Shown piece after piece: positions 54,029 through 61,824 of a stretch of 64,000 nt of DNA. The position numbers were made by a program, and so were the translations under genes. Below the pieces are notes generated by a model. The model was not told where the DNA came from. It did no database searches and worked only from the letters and a program-made list of their open reading frames with translations. The stretch is from Mesorhizobium amorphae CCNWGS0123. Lineage in GTDB: Bacteria; Pseudomonadota; Alphaproteobacteria; Rhizobiales; Rhizobiaceae. Where the stretch lies: contig NZ_CP015318.1 in the NCBI RefSeq assembly GCF_001686985.1, positions 1,176,001-1,240,000 on the forward strand, given 5' to 3'. The stretch's first letter is position 1. The number at the start of each line of letters is the position of its first letter.

Positions 54029-54076
54029 AGCATGATCCCGAAAAGTGGAATCCGGTTTTCGGAAAAGATCATGCTC
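54028..54076. repeat. Rhizobial-type nested palindrome providing the subtilase start codon
   Basis: Outer arms GAGCATGATC (54028-54037) and GATCATGCTC (54067-54076) enclose inner arms CGAAAA and TTTTCG. This matches a palindrome I recall as abundant in Mesorhizobium and relatives. The right arm contains the ATG used as start of the subtilase gene, and the left arm begins at the anti-sigma stop codon. Confidence 0.75.
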
Positions 54077-55531
54077 AAACAAAAAAATAGAGCGGTCATC
54101 GGATTTGCTGGATTTCTGCTGGCGACGACGACAATCGCCGCCACGCCCGTTTTTGCGCAGAGCACGAACCAGCCGCAGCCGAAACCCGACTGTCTCGACC
54201 GGACGAACGCTGCCGGCGCCGACTGCGCCAACGACGATGGTGGCGGAACGCTCGGCGCGACGGGCGCCGTCTTTCTGCCGGCGCTGATCGTCGATCTGTT
54301 CCCCAATCCCGCCGGCGGCGGGACGCCGCTGCCGACGCCCGACCCGCGTCGCGACCCGGCCAGCGCTTTGCCATCGCCGGCCGCGCCCGCCGATGCACCG
54401 GTGGTACCGGCCGCCGCACCTGGCGGTCCGGTCATTTCGCCGACCGATCTCGTCGCCACCGAGCCGCAGCGCGCCATCGTCGGTGAACACGTGCCCGACG
54501 AGGTGCTGGTCACGGTCGACGGCGATGCCGGCGTCGTGCAGCAGATCGCCGCGTCCTTCGGCCTCGAAGTGCGCTCGCAGCGCCAGTCGCGGCTGCTGGG
54601 CACCACACTGGCGCGCTTCGGCATTCTCGACGGCCGCCCGGTCGGCGTCGTGCTGGCGCAGTTGGCCGCCGACGGTCGCACAAGGCGGCGCGAGCCCAAC
54701 CATGTCTATTCGCTGCAGCAGGCGGCTGGCATCGTCAACTATGCCTTCGATAGCATCGAGCTCGACGAGAAACAGGCCAGTGGCGAGAATGTGCGCATCG
54801 CCGTCATCGACACCGGTATCGACGACACCAATCCGGCGCTCTCCGGCGTCATCGCCGGCCAGTTCGACGCCATGCCCGACGTGCCGATCGAAAAGCGCGA
54901 CCACGGCACGTCGATCGATGGCCTGATCGCCGGCGTCGGCGCGCTGAAGGGCATGGCGCCGGGCGCGAAGATCTACCACGCCCGCGCCTTCGAGGGCGGC
55001 AAGTCGACCATGGACGTCATCCTTTCTGCACTCGACTGGGCGGCCGAGCAGGATGTGCGCATCATCAATATGAGTTTCGTCGGCCCCAAGAACGACCTGC
55101 TCGGCATCGCCTGCCGCAATGCCCGCGCGCTCGGCATCGTCTTGGTCGCCGCCGCCGGCAACAACGGGCCGAAGGCGCCCTATGGCTACCCGGCAGCCTA
55201 TGACGGTGTCATCGCCGTCACCGCCACCGATGCCAAGGACGGGCTGATGCCGCAGGCCAATCGCGGCGCCTACGTCTTCATCTCCGCCCCTGGCGTCGAG
55301 ATGGTGGCGCCGAGCGGCGCCGGCTCCGAAGTGGTCACCGGAACGTCGTTTGCAGCAGCCATCGTGAGCGGGGCCGTCGCCAATCTGATCCACATCGCGC
55401 CCGATCGCTCGGCCGACGAGATCGAGAAGGCGCTGGCGGCAACGGCCAGGGATCTCGGCCCGACGGGGCGCGACAATGATTTCGGCTATGGGTTGTTGGA
55501 CACCAAGGCGGCCGAAGCGGCGAAGGAGTGA
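54071..55531 (+). CDS. Exported S8 family serine peptidase (subtilase)
   Basis: 486 residues. The signal peptide is MLKQKNRAVIGFAGFLLATT ending in PVFAQ. A low-complexity Pro/Ala/Gly linker (about 50-115) follows, then a propeptide-like domain (VPDEVLVTVDGDAGVVQQIA to EPNHVYSLQ), then the catalytic domain with Asp247 (IDTGID), His278 (DHGTS), Asn364 (AAGNNG) and Ser426 (GTSFAAA), so all four key residues are present. It should act in the periplasm or outside. An ATG at 54032 would add 13 residues and weaken the signal peptide. It follows the sigma/anti-sigma genes by 42 bases. Confidence 0.92.
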   Translation: MLKQKNRAVIGFAGFLLATTTIAATPVFAQSTNQPQPKPDCLDRTNAAGADCANDDGGGTLGATGAVFLPALIVDLFPNPAGGGTPLPTPDPRRDPASALPSPAAPADAPVVPAAAPGGPVISPTDLVATEPQRAIVGEHVPDEVLVTVDGDAGVVQQIAASFGLEVRSQRQSRLLGTTLARFGILDGRPVGVVLAQLAADGRTRRREPNHVYSLQQAAGIVNYAFDSIELDEKQASGENVRIAVIDTGIDDTNPALSGVIAGQFDAMPDVPIEKRDHGTSIDGLIAGVGALKGMAPGAKIYHARAFEGGKSTMDVILSALDWAAEQDVRIINMSFVGPKNDLLGIACRNARALGIVLVAAAGNNGPKAPYGYPAAYDGVIAVTATDAKDGLMPQANRGAYVFISAPGVEMVAPSGAGSEVVTGTSFAAAIVSGAVANLIHIAPDRSADEIEKALAATARDLGPTGRDNDFGYGLLDTKAAEAAKE

Positions 55532-55695
55532 GATTCAGGCGACACGCATTTGGGCCAAAACTCAATCAACTGACTGCCGCCAATGGCCGAGATGGATGGG
55601 TTCAGAAGCCGGACACTCACGCGAGGAACAGCATTCCGCCAGGAGGGGTCACAGGAGTGGGCTGGAAGCGTGCCGGCTTTCGCAGTGCGACGCGC

Positions 55696-56586
55696 TCAGA
55701 CGGCGATTTGAAGCGCTCCGTAACGCTTTACTTCAGCTTCGATCTCTCTGACCAACGTCTCCAGCGCGGAGTTTCGAGAGTTGCGTGCTCGCCTGACTAC
55801 ATAAGCTAAGTCGGGAGGCTTGGGGAAATGGTTGTCGACAATCTCCATATCGGGCAGCAGATACCGATGACTCAAGAGTGCGACGCCGAGCCCCGCGGTC
55901 ACGCCTGCGATGATCCCGGCTGCGCTGGAGCATTCGAACACGGTCTCCAACACCGTATCCTCGTCCTGCCCGACGTCGATGCCCCAGCGCCGGTAAAAGC
56001 AATTTTCATCGAAGGACAGAAATGGGACCGGCTTCCCGTTCGACAGAACCAAGTCGCGAGATTTCACCCAATGCAGGGTCTCGCGGAACAGGAGGAGGTC
56101 GGCGGGGCGGACTTCGTGCTGGAATACCTGAATGATGGCGGCATCAAGGGCTCCTTGGCTTAGCAGCTCCTGCAAGACGAGGCTCATGCGCACTTGCGTG
56201 CGGACGCTCACCTCTGGGTAGAGCCGGCGAAACCGGCCAAGAATGCGCGAAAGGTCTGTGCAGGTCGTATCCTCGGTCATTCCCAGCGCGATCTTGCCTT
56301 GCAAAGTGCTTTTCGACAGGCTCAGAACCGCCTCGTCATGGATGCCCAGGATGCGCCGCGCATAACCAAGCAGATCCTGTCCAGCCGTGGTGAACATCTG
56401 CGCGTTTGCTTTTCGGGTGAGGATTTCGCAGTCGAGACTCGTTTCGAGTCTCCTAATCTTGTGGCTGACGGCCGACTGCGACAAGCCGAGAATCTCGGCC
56501 GCACGCGTGACGCCGCCGTGCTTCTCGATCGCGACCAGTGCGCGTAAGGCGTCGACATCCAGGCGGCGGTTCATCACTCCGGCCAT
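55696..56586 (-). CDS. LysR family transcriptional regulator
   Basis: 296 residues. The winged helix is DALRALVAIEKHGGVTRAAE with LSQSAVSHKIRRLETSLDCE; the effector domain begins at GKIALGMTEDTTCTDLSRIL. The ATG at 56586 was chosen for the GAGGATTGTC upstream; others lie at 56613 and 56574. It is divergent from a DMT exporter gene across about 208 bases, the usual layout for a LysR regulator and its target. Base composition is lower in GC than the flanks, as is that of the next two genes. Confidence 0.9.
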   Translation of the reverse strand: MAGVMNRRLDVDALRALVAIEKHGGVTRAAEILGLSQSAVSHKIRRLETSLDCEILTRKANAQMFTTAGQDLLGYARRILGIHDEAVLSLSKSTLQGKIALGMTEDTTCTDLSRILGRFRRLYPEVSVRTQVRMSLVLQELLSQGALDAAIIQVFQHEVRPADLLLFRETLHWVKSRDLVLSNGKPVPFLSFDENCFYRRWGIDVGQDEDTVLETVFECSSAAGIIAGVTAGLGVALLSHRYLLPDMEIVDNHFPKPPDLAYVVRRARNSRNSALETLVREIEAEVKRYGALQIAV

Positions 56587-56794
56587 GACAATCCTCGCTC
56601 GATACAAAGGCAACGCGCCGATTTCTGATCCGCAGGCGCGTTTCAGGTAACATCATATGCTAGTTTTAGTGGCTATTTCATGAACGTATCGAAATTTGTC
56701 ATGTGCAAGTGCGCGCTGGCGTCGTCAATAGTCGGGCCAACATCGGCCGTGCTCCGCTTCGGGGACCACGGGCAGGCCTGAACAAAGAGATCCC

Positions 56795-57721
56795 ATGACG
56801 CTCCTGCAAACCAAAACCCATCGCCTCGCTTGGCCAATCATGGCGACGGCCCTGGTCGTAAGCTGGAGTTCCGGGTTCGTCGGCATCCGCTACGCCAGCG
56901 AGAATGCCGATGTCATGCTGGTGCTGTTCTGGCGGACCTTGATGTCCGGATTGATCCTCTTGCCATTTGCTCTCCTGATCGGAGCGCGCATAAGCGGGCG
57001 TGCCTTGATCCAGCAGATGGCGTTTGGCGTGGCGATGATGTTTCTCTATCTAGGCGGATTCGCGCTGGCCATCGGTCAGCGCGTGCCGACTGGCCTTGTC
57101 GCGCTGATTTCCGATCTTGTCCCTCTTGCCATCGCAGCCTTGTCGCAGCCGGTATTGGGACACCGATTGACCAGGAGACAATGGATCGGAACGTCACTCG
57201 GAGTGACGGGCGTGCTCATCGTCTCGCTGGACAGCCTCACCCTCGGGACGGCCCCGGCCTGGGCATATTTGTTGACAGTCGCTTCCATGATGGTTTTGGC
57301 GCTGGCAACGGTAGTGCAGAAGCGGATGGGGACGATCAATATGCCGATCCATCAGAGCCTGTGCATCCAATGCCTGACGGCGGCGATCCTCTTTGCCGCC
57401 TGCGCCGAATGGAATGGCGGGCTGATGCCGCCCCTAGACGCCCGTTTCGGGTTCGGCACCGCCTGGCTGGTGCTGTTTTCCACCTTCTTTTGCTACGGCA
57501 CATATTATGCAAGCCTGCGCATCTACACGGCCTCACAGGTCAGCAGTGTGATCTATCTCAGCCCGCCGGTGACGATGCTCTGGGGCTGGTCGATGTTCGG
57601 CGAGCCGCTTTCGACGGCGATGTTCCTTGGCCTTGCGGTGACACTGTTCGGTGTCTGGTTCACGTCGTCGCGCAGCGCAGCGTCGACGGACTTTGAGCTC
57701 AGTCAGCAGCATATCGGATAG
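56795..57721 (+). CDS. EamA/DMT family exporter
   Basis: 308 residues with ten membrane segments in two EamA repeats: ATALVVSWSSGFVGIRYASE opens the first, and TYYASLRIYTASQVSSVIYL with LSPPVTMLWGWSMFGEP lies in the second. It is likely an exporter of amino acids or small metabolites, controlled by the divergent LysR regulator. The ATG at 56795 follows AAAGAGA. A second DMT exporter is at 15826; the two differ clearly in sequence. Confidence 0.9.
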   Translation: MTLLQTKTHRLAWPIMATALVVSWSSGFVGIRYASENADVMLVLFWRTLMSGLILLPFALLIGARISGRALIQQMAFGVAMMFLYLGGFALAIGQRVPTGLVALISDLVPLAIAALSQPVLGHRLTRRQWIGTSLGVTGVLIVSLDSLTLGTAPAWAYLLTVASMMVLALATVVQKRMGTINMPIHQSLCIQCLTAAILFAACAEWNGGLMPPLDARFGFGTAWLVLFSTFFCYGTYYASLRIYTASQVSSVIYLSPPVTMLWGWSMFGEPLSTAMFLGLAVTLFGVWFTSSRSAASTDFELSQQHIG

Positions 57722-57844
57722 TCAGTCGAGGCCCCAGACCTAACGCTGGTTGGCTTAGCACCGGCTCATCCATCACCGAGAACGAAATCGACCGCGATCT
57801 ATTCCCAGCATCGATTCAGTCATGGACATCAAGGAGGAGAACCC

Positions 57845-58600
57845 ATGAAGCTCACAGATTTCAAAGCCCTGACCTTCGACTGCTACGGTACCCTTATCGA
57901 TTGGGAATCCGGCATGATCGACGGCCTGAAACCGCTGACAGAAAAGGCTGCCCGCAGCTTAAGCCGAAACGAGATTCTGGAGGCGCACGCTCGGCACGAA
58001 TCCAGTCAGCAGAAATGGACTCCGGAGAAACGCTACTGCGACCTTCTGCCGATCGTTTACAAGCGACTTGCGGAGGAATGGGGTGTCATCGTCACGCGAG
58101 AGGAATGCGTGGCGTATGGCGAAAGCGTGAAGGATTGGCCAGCTTTTGCCGACTCCGCGGAAGCCTTGCAGTACCTCAAAAAGCACTACAAGCTGATCAT
58201 CCTCTCCAACGTCGACAACAAAAGCTTCTCGTTTAGCAACAGGAAGCTCGGCGTGGATTTCGACGCGATCTATACGGCGGAAGATATCGGTTCCTACAAG
58301 CCTTCCGACCGGAACTTCGACTATATGCTCGAAAAGCTCGGGACAATCGGAGTCGAGAAGGGGCAGATCCTGCATACGGCGGAAAGCATGTTCCACGATC
58401 ACACTCTCGCCAAGCGCTTCGGTCTGACATCGTGCTGGATCTATCGTCGGCATGCGGATCAGGGCTTCGGCGCCACGATGGACCCCGGCGACGTACCGAC
58501 GGTGGATTTCCGCTTCGACAGCATGGCCGACCTCGTGAAGGCGCATGCTGAAGAATTGCGGATGGCTGATACCCGAGCCGCCAGGCCGCCTGTTGGGTGA
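57845..58600 (+). CDS. HAD superfamily hydrolase, haloacid dehalogenase type II-like
   Basis: 251 residues. Motif I is ALTFDCYGTLIDWESG with the nucleophile Asp13; motif II is LIILSNVDN; motif III is the Lys of DIGSYKPSDRNF; motif IV is acidic within HTAESMFHDHTLAKRFG. This order matches L-2-haloacid dehalogenases, which displace halide from 2-haloacids, but HAD phosphatases share it and the dehalogenase-specific residues cannot be confirmed by eye. AAGGAGGAGAACCC precedes the ATG. It follows the DMT exporter by 123 bases. Confidence 0.87.
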   Translation: MKLTDFKALTFDCYGTLIDWESGMIDGLKPLTEKAARSLSRNEILEAHARHESSQQKWTPEKRYCDLLPIVYKRLAEEWGVIVTREECVAYGESVKDWPAFADSAEALQYLKKHYKLIILSNVDNKSFSFSNRKLGVDFDAIYTAEDIGSYKPSDRNFDYMLEKLGTIGVEKGQILHTAESMFHDHTLAKRFGLTSCWIYRRHADQGFGATMDPGDVPTVDFRFDSMADLVKAHAEELRMADTRAARPPVG

Positions 58601-58853
58601 CAGCACGCGCCGGTCGAACCGATCTGGAAAGAGACGGCCGCGGACCAGCGTTGGCCAAGGTCCGCTTCTGGGTCAAGCACGGACAGTGTCAGCGAGGTTT
58701 TATGTCTGCGTCACACGCGGGCGTATTGAGCAGAACGATCGACCCGACTCGGGATGTCGTCGATAGTTCCACCACGCCTATCGAGCCAGACTGGCAAGCC
58801 CGACCGCTGCTGGGTTCTCGATCTGTGCGCCCGGCGGCACAGGCTACACGATC

Positions 58854-59876
58854 CTAAACCGGCGCGCCGGCGACCGATCCCCTGACCACCAGATCGACCG
58901 GCCAGACTTCGCCGCGCGCACCCTCTTCCAGCCCTGATATTCGCGCCGCCAGCCGCTCGGCGACGCGCGCGCCGGCGAGGCGGATCGACGATCGTGTCGT
59001 CGACAGCGGCACGGAAAAGTTCTCAGGCCTTAGCCAAGGAAAAACGTCGTCATGGGCGATCAGTGACAGGTCGCCTGGGATGGTCAGGCCGAGGTCGCGC
59101 ACCGCGCGCACCACGCCCAGCGCCATGATCAGGCTGGAGCAGGCGATCGCCGTCGGCGGCTCGCTCTGCTCGAGCAGGCGCCGGGCGGCGCGATAACCGT
59201 TCTCCTCGGTCATAGTGACGGAGCAGATATGGCGCTCGCCGAGCGTCAGGCCGCTGGCGGTGAGTGCCCGGCGCATGCCACGCTCGCGATGGATGGCGAA
59301 GGTCTCGCGGTCGTCGCCATTGATCAGTGCCAGCCGCCGGTGGCCGAGCTGGATCAGCAGCCGCGCCGCTTCGTGGAAGGCGCCTTCATTGTCGATGTCG
59401 GTGAAGGGGTAGTCGAAGCCGAAGCCTTCGCTGCGGCCGTGGACGATGAAAGGGATGCCGAGCGTATTGAGCAACGCCACTCGCCGGTCAACTGGCCGCG
59501 GCGAGGAAATGTAGACGGCGTCGACCTGCCGGTTGGCGACGATGCGGCGGTAGGTGGTCTCCTGGTCGTCGGCGTCAGCCGGGGACAGCACCAGGTCGAG
59601 TTCGTGCGAACGGGCATAGTCGCCGAGGCCCGAGAGGAACTCGACGAAATGCGGGTCGATCTCGACGGCAGCACCCGTTGGCAGCACATAGCCGATCATC
59701 CCGGTCTTGCCGGTCGCCAGCCGGCGCGCGCTCGGATTGGGGCGGTAGCCGTGGCGCTTGGCTGCGTCCATCACGCGGCGCCGCGTTTCCTCGTTGACTT
59801 CCGGATAGCCGTTCAGCGCGCGGCTTACCGTCGTCTGCGAAAGCGCCAACATATGCGAGAGCTGCTTCAGGTTCAC
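58854..59876 (-). CDS. aglR: LacI family repressor of the alpha-glucoside operon (AglR)
   Basis: 340 residues. The helix-turn-helix is LKQLSHMLALSQTTVSRALN with GYPEVNEETRRRVMDAAKRHGYRPN; the hinge region carries ARRLATGKTGMIGYV, followed by a sugar-binding-protein-like effector domain. It starts at GTG 59876 with GGAGG 6 bases upstream. It is divergent from aglE and should repress it by binding the AAAGCGCTTT palindromes in the shared region, releasing them when an alpha-glucoside is present. Confidence 0.9.
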   Translation of the reverse strand: MNLKQLSHMLALSQTTVSRALNGYPEVNEETRRRVMDAAKRHGYRPNPSARRLATGKTGMIGYVLPTGAAVEIDPHFVEFLSGLGDYARSHELDLVLSPADADDQETTYRRIVANRQVDAVYISSPRPVDRRVALLNTLGIPFIVHGRSEGFGFDYPFTDIDNEGAFHEAARLLIQLGHRRLALINGDDRETFAIHRERGMRRALTASGLTLGERHICSVTMTEENGYRAARRLLEQSEPPTAIACSSLIMALGVVRAVRDLGLTIPGDLSLIAHDDVFPWLRPENFSVPLSTTRSSIRLAGARVAERLAARISGLEEGARGEVWPVDLVVRGSVAGAPV

Positions 59877-59894
59877 CGGAGGCCTCCAAGCCTC

Positions 59895-59904
59895 AAAGCG
59901 CTTT
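59895..59904. promoter_or_regulatory. LacI-type operator core AAAGCGCTTT, site 1
   Basis: A perfect 10-bp CG-centred palindrome 19 bases upstream of the aglR GTG, where bound repressor would block its own gene. The core is identical to site 2. Confidence 0.7.
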
Positions 59905-60113
59905 TAATTTTGAATCCGAGCCGGCGCCAAGGCTGGCGCTGCCGAACAGAGCGAGCATACGCACTGGTCTGGCCAGTTTGAAGCAGAATTGCTGTTGCGC
60001 CGCCATAAAACTGTGCTGCAGTGCAGTTTAGTCGTCGCTTATTTGCCAAAACTAAATCGATTAGCCAGCCACCCTCTTGACTCGCGAGCGATTCAGTGGC
60101 GAGATCGAAAAGA

Positions 60114-60127
60114 CCAAAGCGCTTTGG
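60114..60127. promoter_or_regulatory. LacI-type operator CCAAAGC-GCTTTGG, site 2
   Basis: A perfect 14-bp CG-centred palindrome 111 bases before the aglE ATG and 31 bases after a possible -35 (TTGACT, 60077-60082). This is a place where bound repressor would stop aglE transcription. Confidence 0.75.
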
Positions 60128-60238
60128 AAGACTCTTCGAAAGGTTGCGGTTCCTTTCTGACTGAGTCACAGTCCTGCGGCGTCGGCGGGCGGAATGGAGG
60201 TTCCGTCCGGGTGTTCATGACCACTGGGAGGAATAGCG

Positions 60239-61594
60239 ATGAAGAAAATGCTTCTGCTGGGCGCCGCGTTTGCGACGCTCGCCCTGAGCCTGCCGGCGCA
60301 AGCCGAACTGAAGTTCAAGCCGGGCGAGGACCCGCGCTTCAACTGGGCGAACTACGAAGAGCTGAAGAAGGTCGACCTCAAGGGTGAGACGCTGACCATC
60401 TTCGGGCCGTGGCGCGGCGAGGACGAGGGCCTTATCCGCACCGTTCTCGAATATTTCCAGGACGCCACCGGCGTCGAGATCAAATACTCCTCGTCCGAGA
60501 ACTACGAACAGCAGATCGTCATCGACACCCAGGCCGGCAGCCCGCCCAACATCGCCGTGCTGCCGCAGCCCGGCCTGATCCAGGACCTGGCCTCCAAGGG
60601 CCTTTTGACGCCGCTCGGCGACGACACCGCCAAATGGGTCAAGGACAATTACGGTGCCGGCCAATCCTGGGTCGACCTCGGCACGTTCAAGGACAAGGAC
60701 GGCAAGCCCGGCTTCTTCGCCTTCCCTTACAAGGCCGACGTGAAATCGCTGGTCTGGTACTCGCCGGACAATTTCGAGGAAGCCGGATACAAGGTGCCGA
60801 AGACGCAGGAAGAACTGGCCGAGCTTGAAAAGAAGATCATCGCCGACGGCGGCACGCCCTGGTGCATCGGGCTCGGCTCCGGCGGTGCCACCGGCTGGCC
60901 GGCGACCGACTGGGTCGAAGACATCATGCTGCGCACCCAGCCGCCTGAAACCTACGACAAGTGGGTGAAGAGCGAGATCCCGTTCAACGACCCGGCGGTC
61001 GTCAACGCCATCGACATTTTCGGCAAGATCGCCACCGACGACAAGATGGTCGACGGCGGCGCCAAGGCGGTTGCCGCGACCGACTTCCGCGACAGCCCGA
61101 AAGGCCTCTTCGCGGTGCCGCCGAAATGCTATCTGCACCACCAGGCATCGTTCATCCCGACCTTCTTCCCTGAGGGCACCAAGGTGGGGCAGGACGCCGA
61201 CTTCTTCTACTTCCCGCCTTACGCTTCCAAGCCTGAGCTTGGCACGCCGGTTCTCGGTGCCGGCACGCTGGCCATGATCACCAAGGACTCCAAGGCGGCG
61301 CGCGCGTTCATCGAATTCCTGAAGATGCCGCTGGCGCATGAGATCTGGATGGCCCAGGGCGGCTTTGTGACGCCGTTCAAGTCGGTCAACAAGGAAGCCT
61401 ATGCCAGCGACGCGCTGAGGAAGCAGGGCGAGATCCTGGCCAACGCCTCGACCTTCCGCTTCGACGGCTCCGACCTGATGCCGGGCAAGATCGGCGCCGG
61501 TTCCTTCTGGACTGGCATGATCGACCTGGTCGGCGGCAAGTCGGCCCAGGATGTCGCCACCGACATCCAGAAGAGCTGGGACGCGATCAAGTAA
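60239..61594 (+). CDS. aglE: Alpha-glucoside ABC transporter substrate-binding protein
   Basis: 451 residues. The signal peptide MKKMLLLGAAFATLALSLPA ends QA before ELKFKPGED; the mature protein is a family 1 sugar-binding protein (LTIFGPWRGEDEGLIRTVLE, then SPPNIAVLPQPGLIQDLASK). It binds sucrose, maltose, trehalose or other alpha-glucosides in the periplasm and hands them to AglF/AglG. GGGAGGA lies 6 bases before the ATG. A hairpin follows its stop. First gene of the agl operon. Confidence 0.94.
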   Translation: MKKMLLLGAAFATLALSLPAQAELKFKPGEDPRFNWANYEELKKVDLKGETLTIFGPWRGEDEGLIRTVLEYFQDATGVEIKYSSSENYEQQIVIDTQAGSPPNIAVLPQPGLIQDLASKGLLTPLGDDTAKWVKDNYGAGQSWVDLGTFKDKDGKPGFFAFPYKADVKSLVWYSPDNFEEAGYKVPKTQEELAELEKKIIADGGTPWCIGLGSGGATGWPATDWVEDIMLRTQPPETYDKWVKSEIPFNDPAVVNAIDIFGKIATDDKMVDGGAKAVAATDFRDSPKGLFAVPPKCYLHHQASFIPTFFPEGTKVGQDADFFYFPPYASKPELGTPVLGAGTLAMITKDSKAARAFIEFLKMPLAHEIWMAQGGFVTPFKSVNKEAYASDALRKQGEILANASTFRFDGSDLMPGKIGAGSFWTGMIDLVGGKSAQDVATDIQKSWDAIK

Positions 61595-61625
61595 GTCGTC
61601 GATCGCGGGCTTACCCGTCCTGACT

Positions 61626-61651
61626 GGATCCGGGCCTCGAAGCCCGGGTCC
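61626..61651 (+). terminator. Hairpin between aglE and aglF (attenuating or mRNA-stabilising)
   Basis: A ten-bp stem with one G-U pair, GGATCCGGGC (61626-61635) and GCCCGGGTCC (61642-61651), with loop CTCGAA, 31 bases after the aglE stop. There is no U-run after it, so partial termination or protection of the aglE mRNA end is more likely than full termination. Confidence 0.6.
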
Positions 61652-61824
61652 GACCTTCGGCCAACTGTAGCGTTTTCGTGAAGCATAGAGTTCCGGCATG
61701 AAGCGTGGCCTGCCGCGGCGAGAACCTGCCCGGCACCCGCTCGCGCTTCACAACTGAATCGGCTCATGATCCCGTCGCCAAGCTCTTTCTCGAGTGGCGG
61801 ATCATGCGCAGGGGAGAGGGACCC

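Larger units (their letters stand above)
59877..60238. promoter_or_regulatory. Divergent aglR-aglE control region (362 bases)
   Basis: Holds two identical operator cores (59895-59904 and 60116-60125), an imperfect palindrome at 60008-60029 (AAACTG and CAGTTT around CTGCAG), and TTGACT at 60077-60082 as a possible -35 of the aglE promoter just before the second operator. A strong ribosome site GGGAGGA precedes aglE. No gene seen in it. Confidence 0.6.

Noticed and set aside
53633..55393. A 586-codon minus-strand frame opposite the anti-sigma and subtilase genes.
   Set aside because: Antisense to genes with intact signal peptide and catalytic residues; no recognisable domains.
58597..58857. 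An 86-codon GTG-initiated frame after the HAD gene.
   Set aside because: No convincing ribosome site of its own, no recognisable family, and it runs into the aglR 3' end; treated as non-coding.
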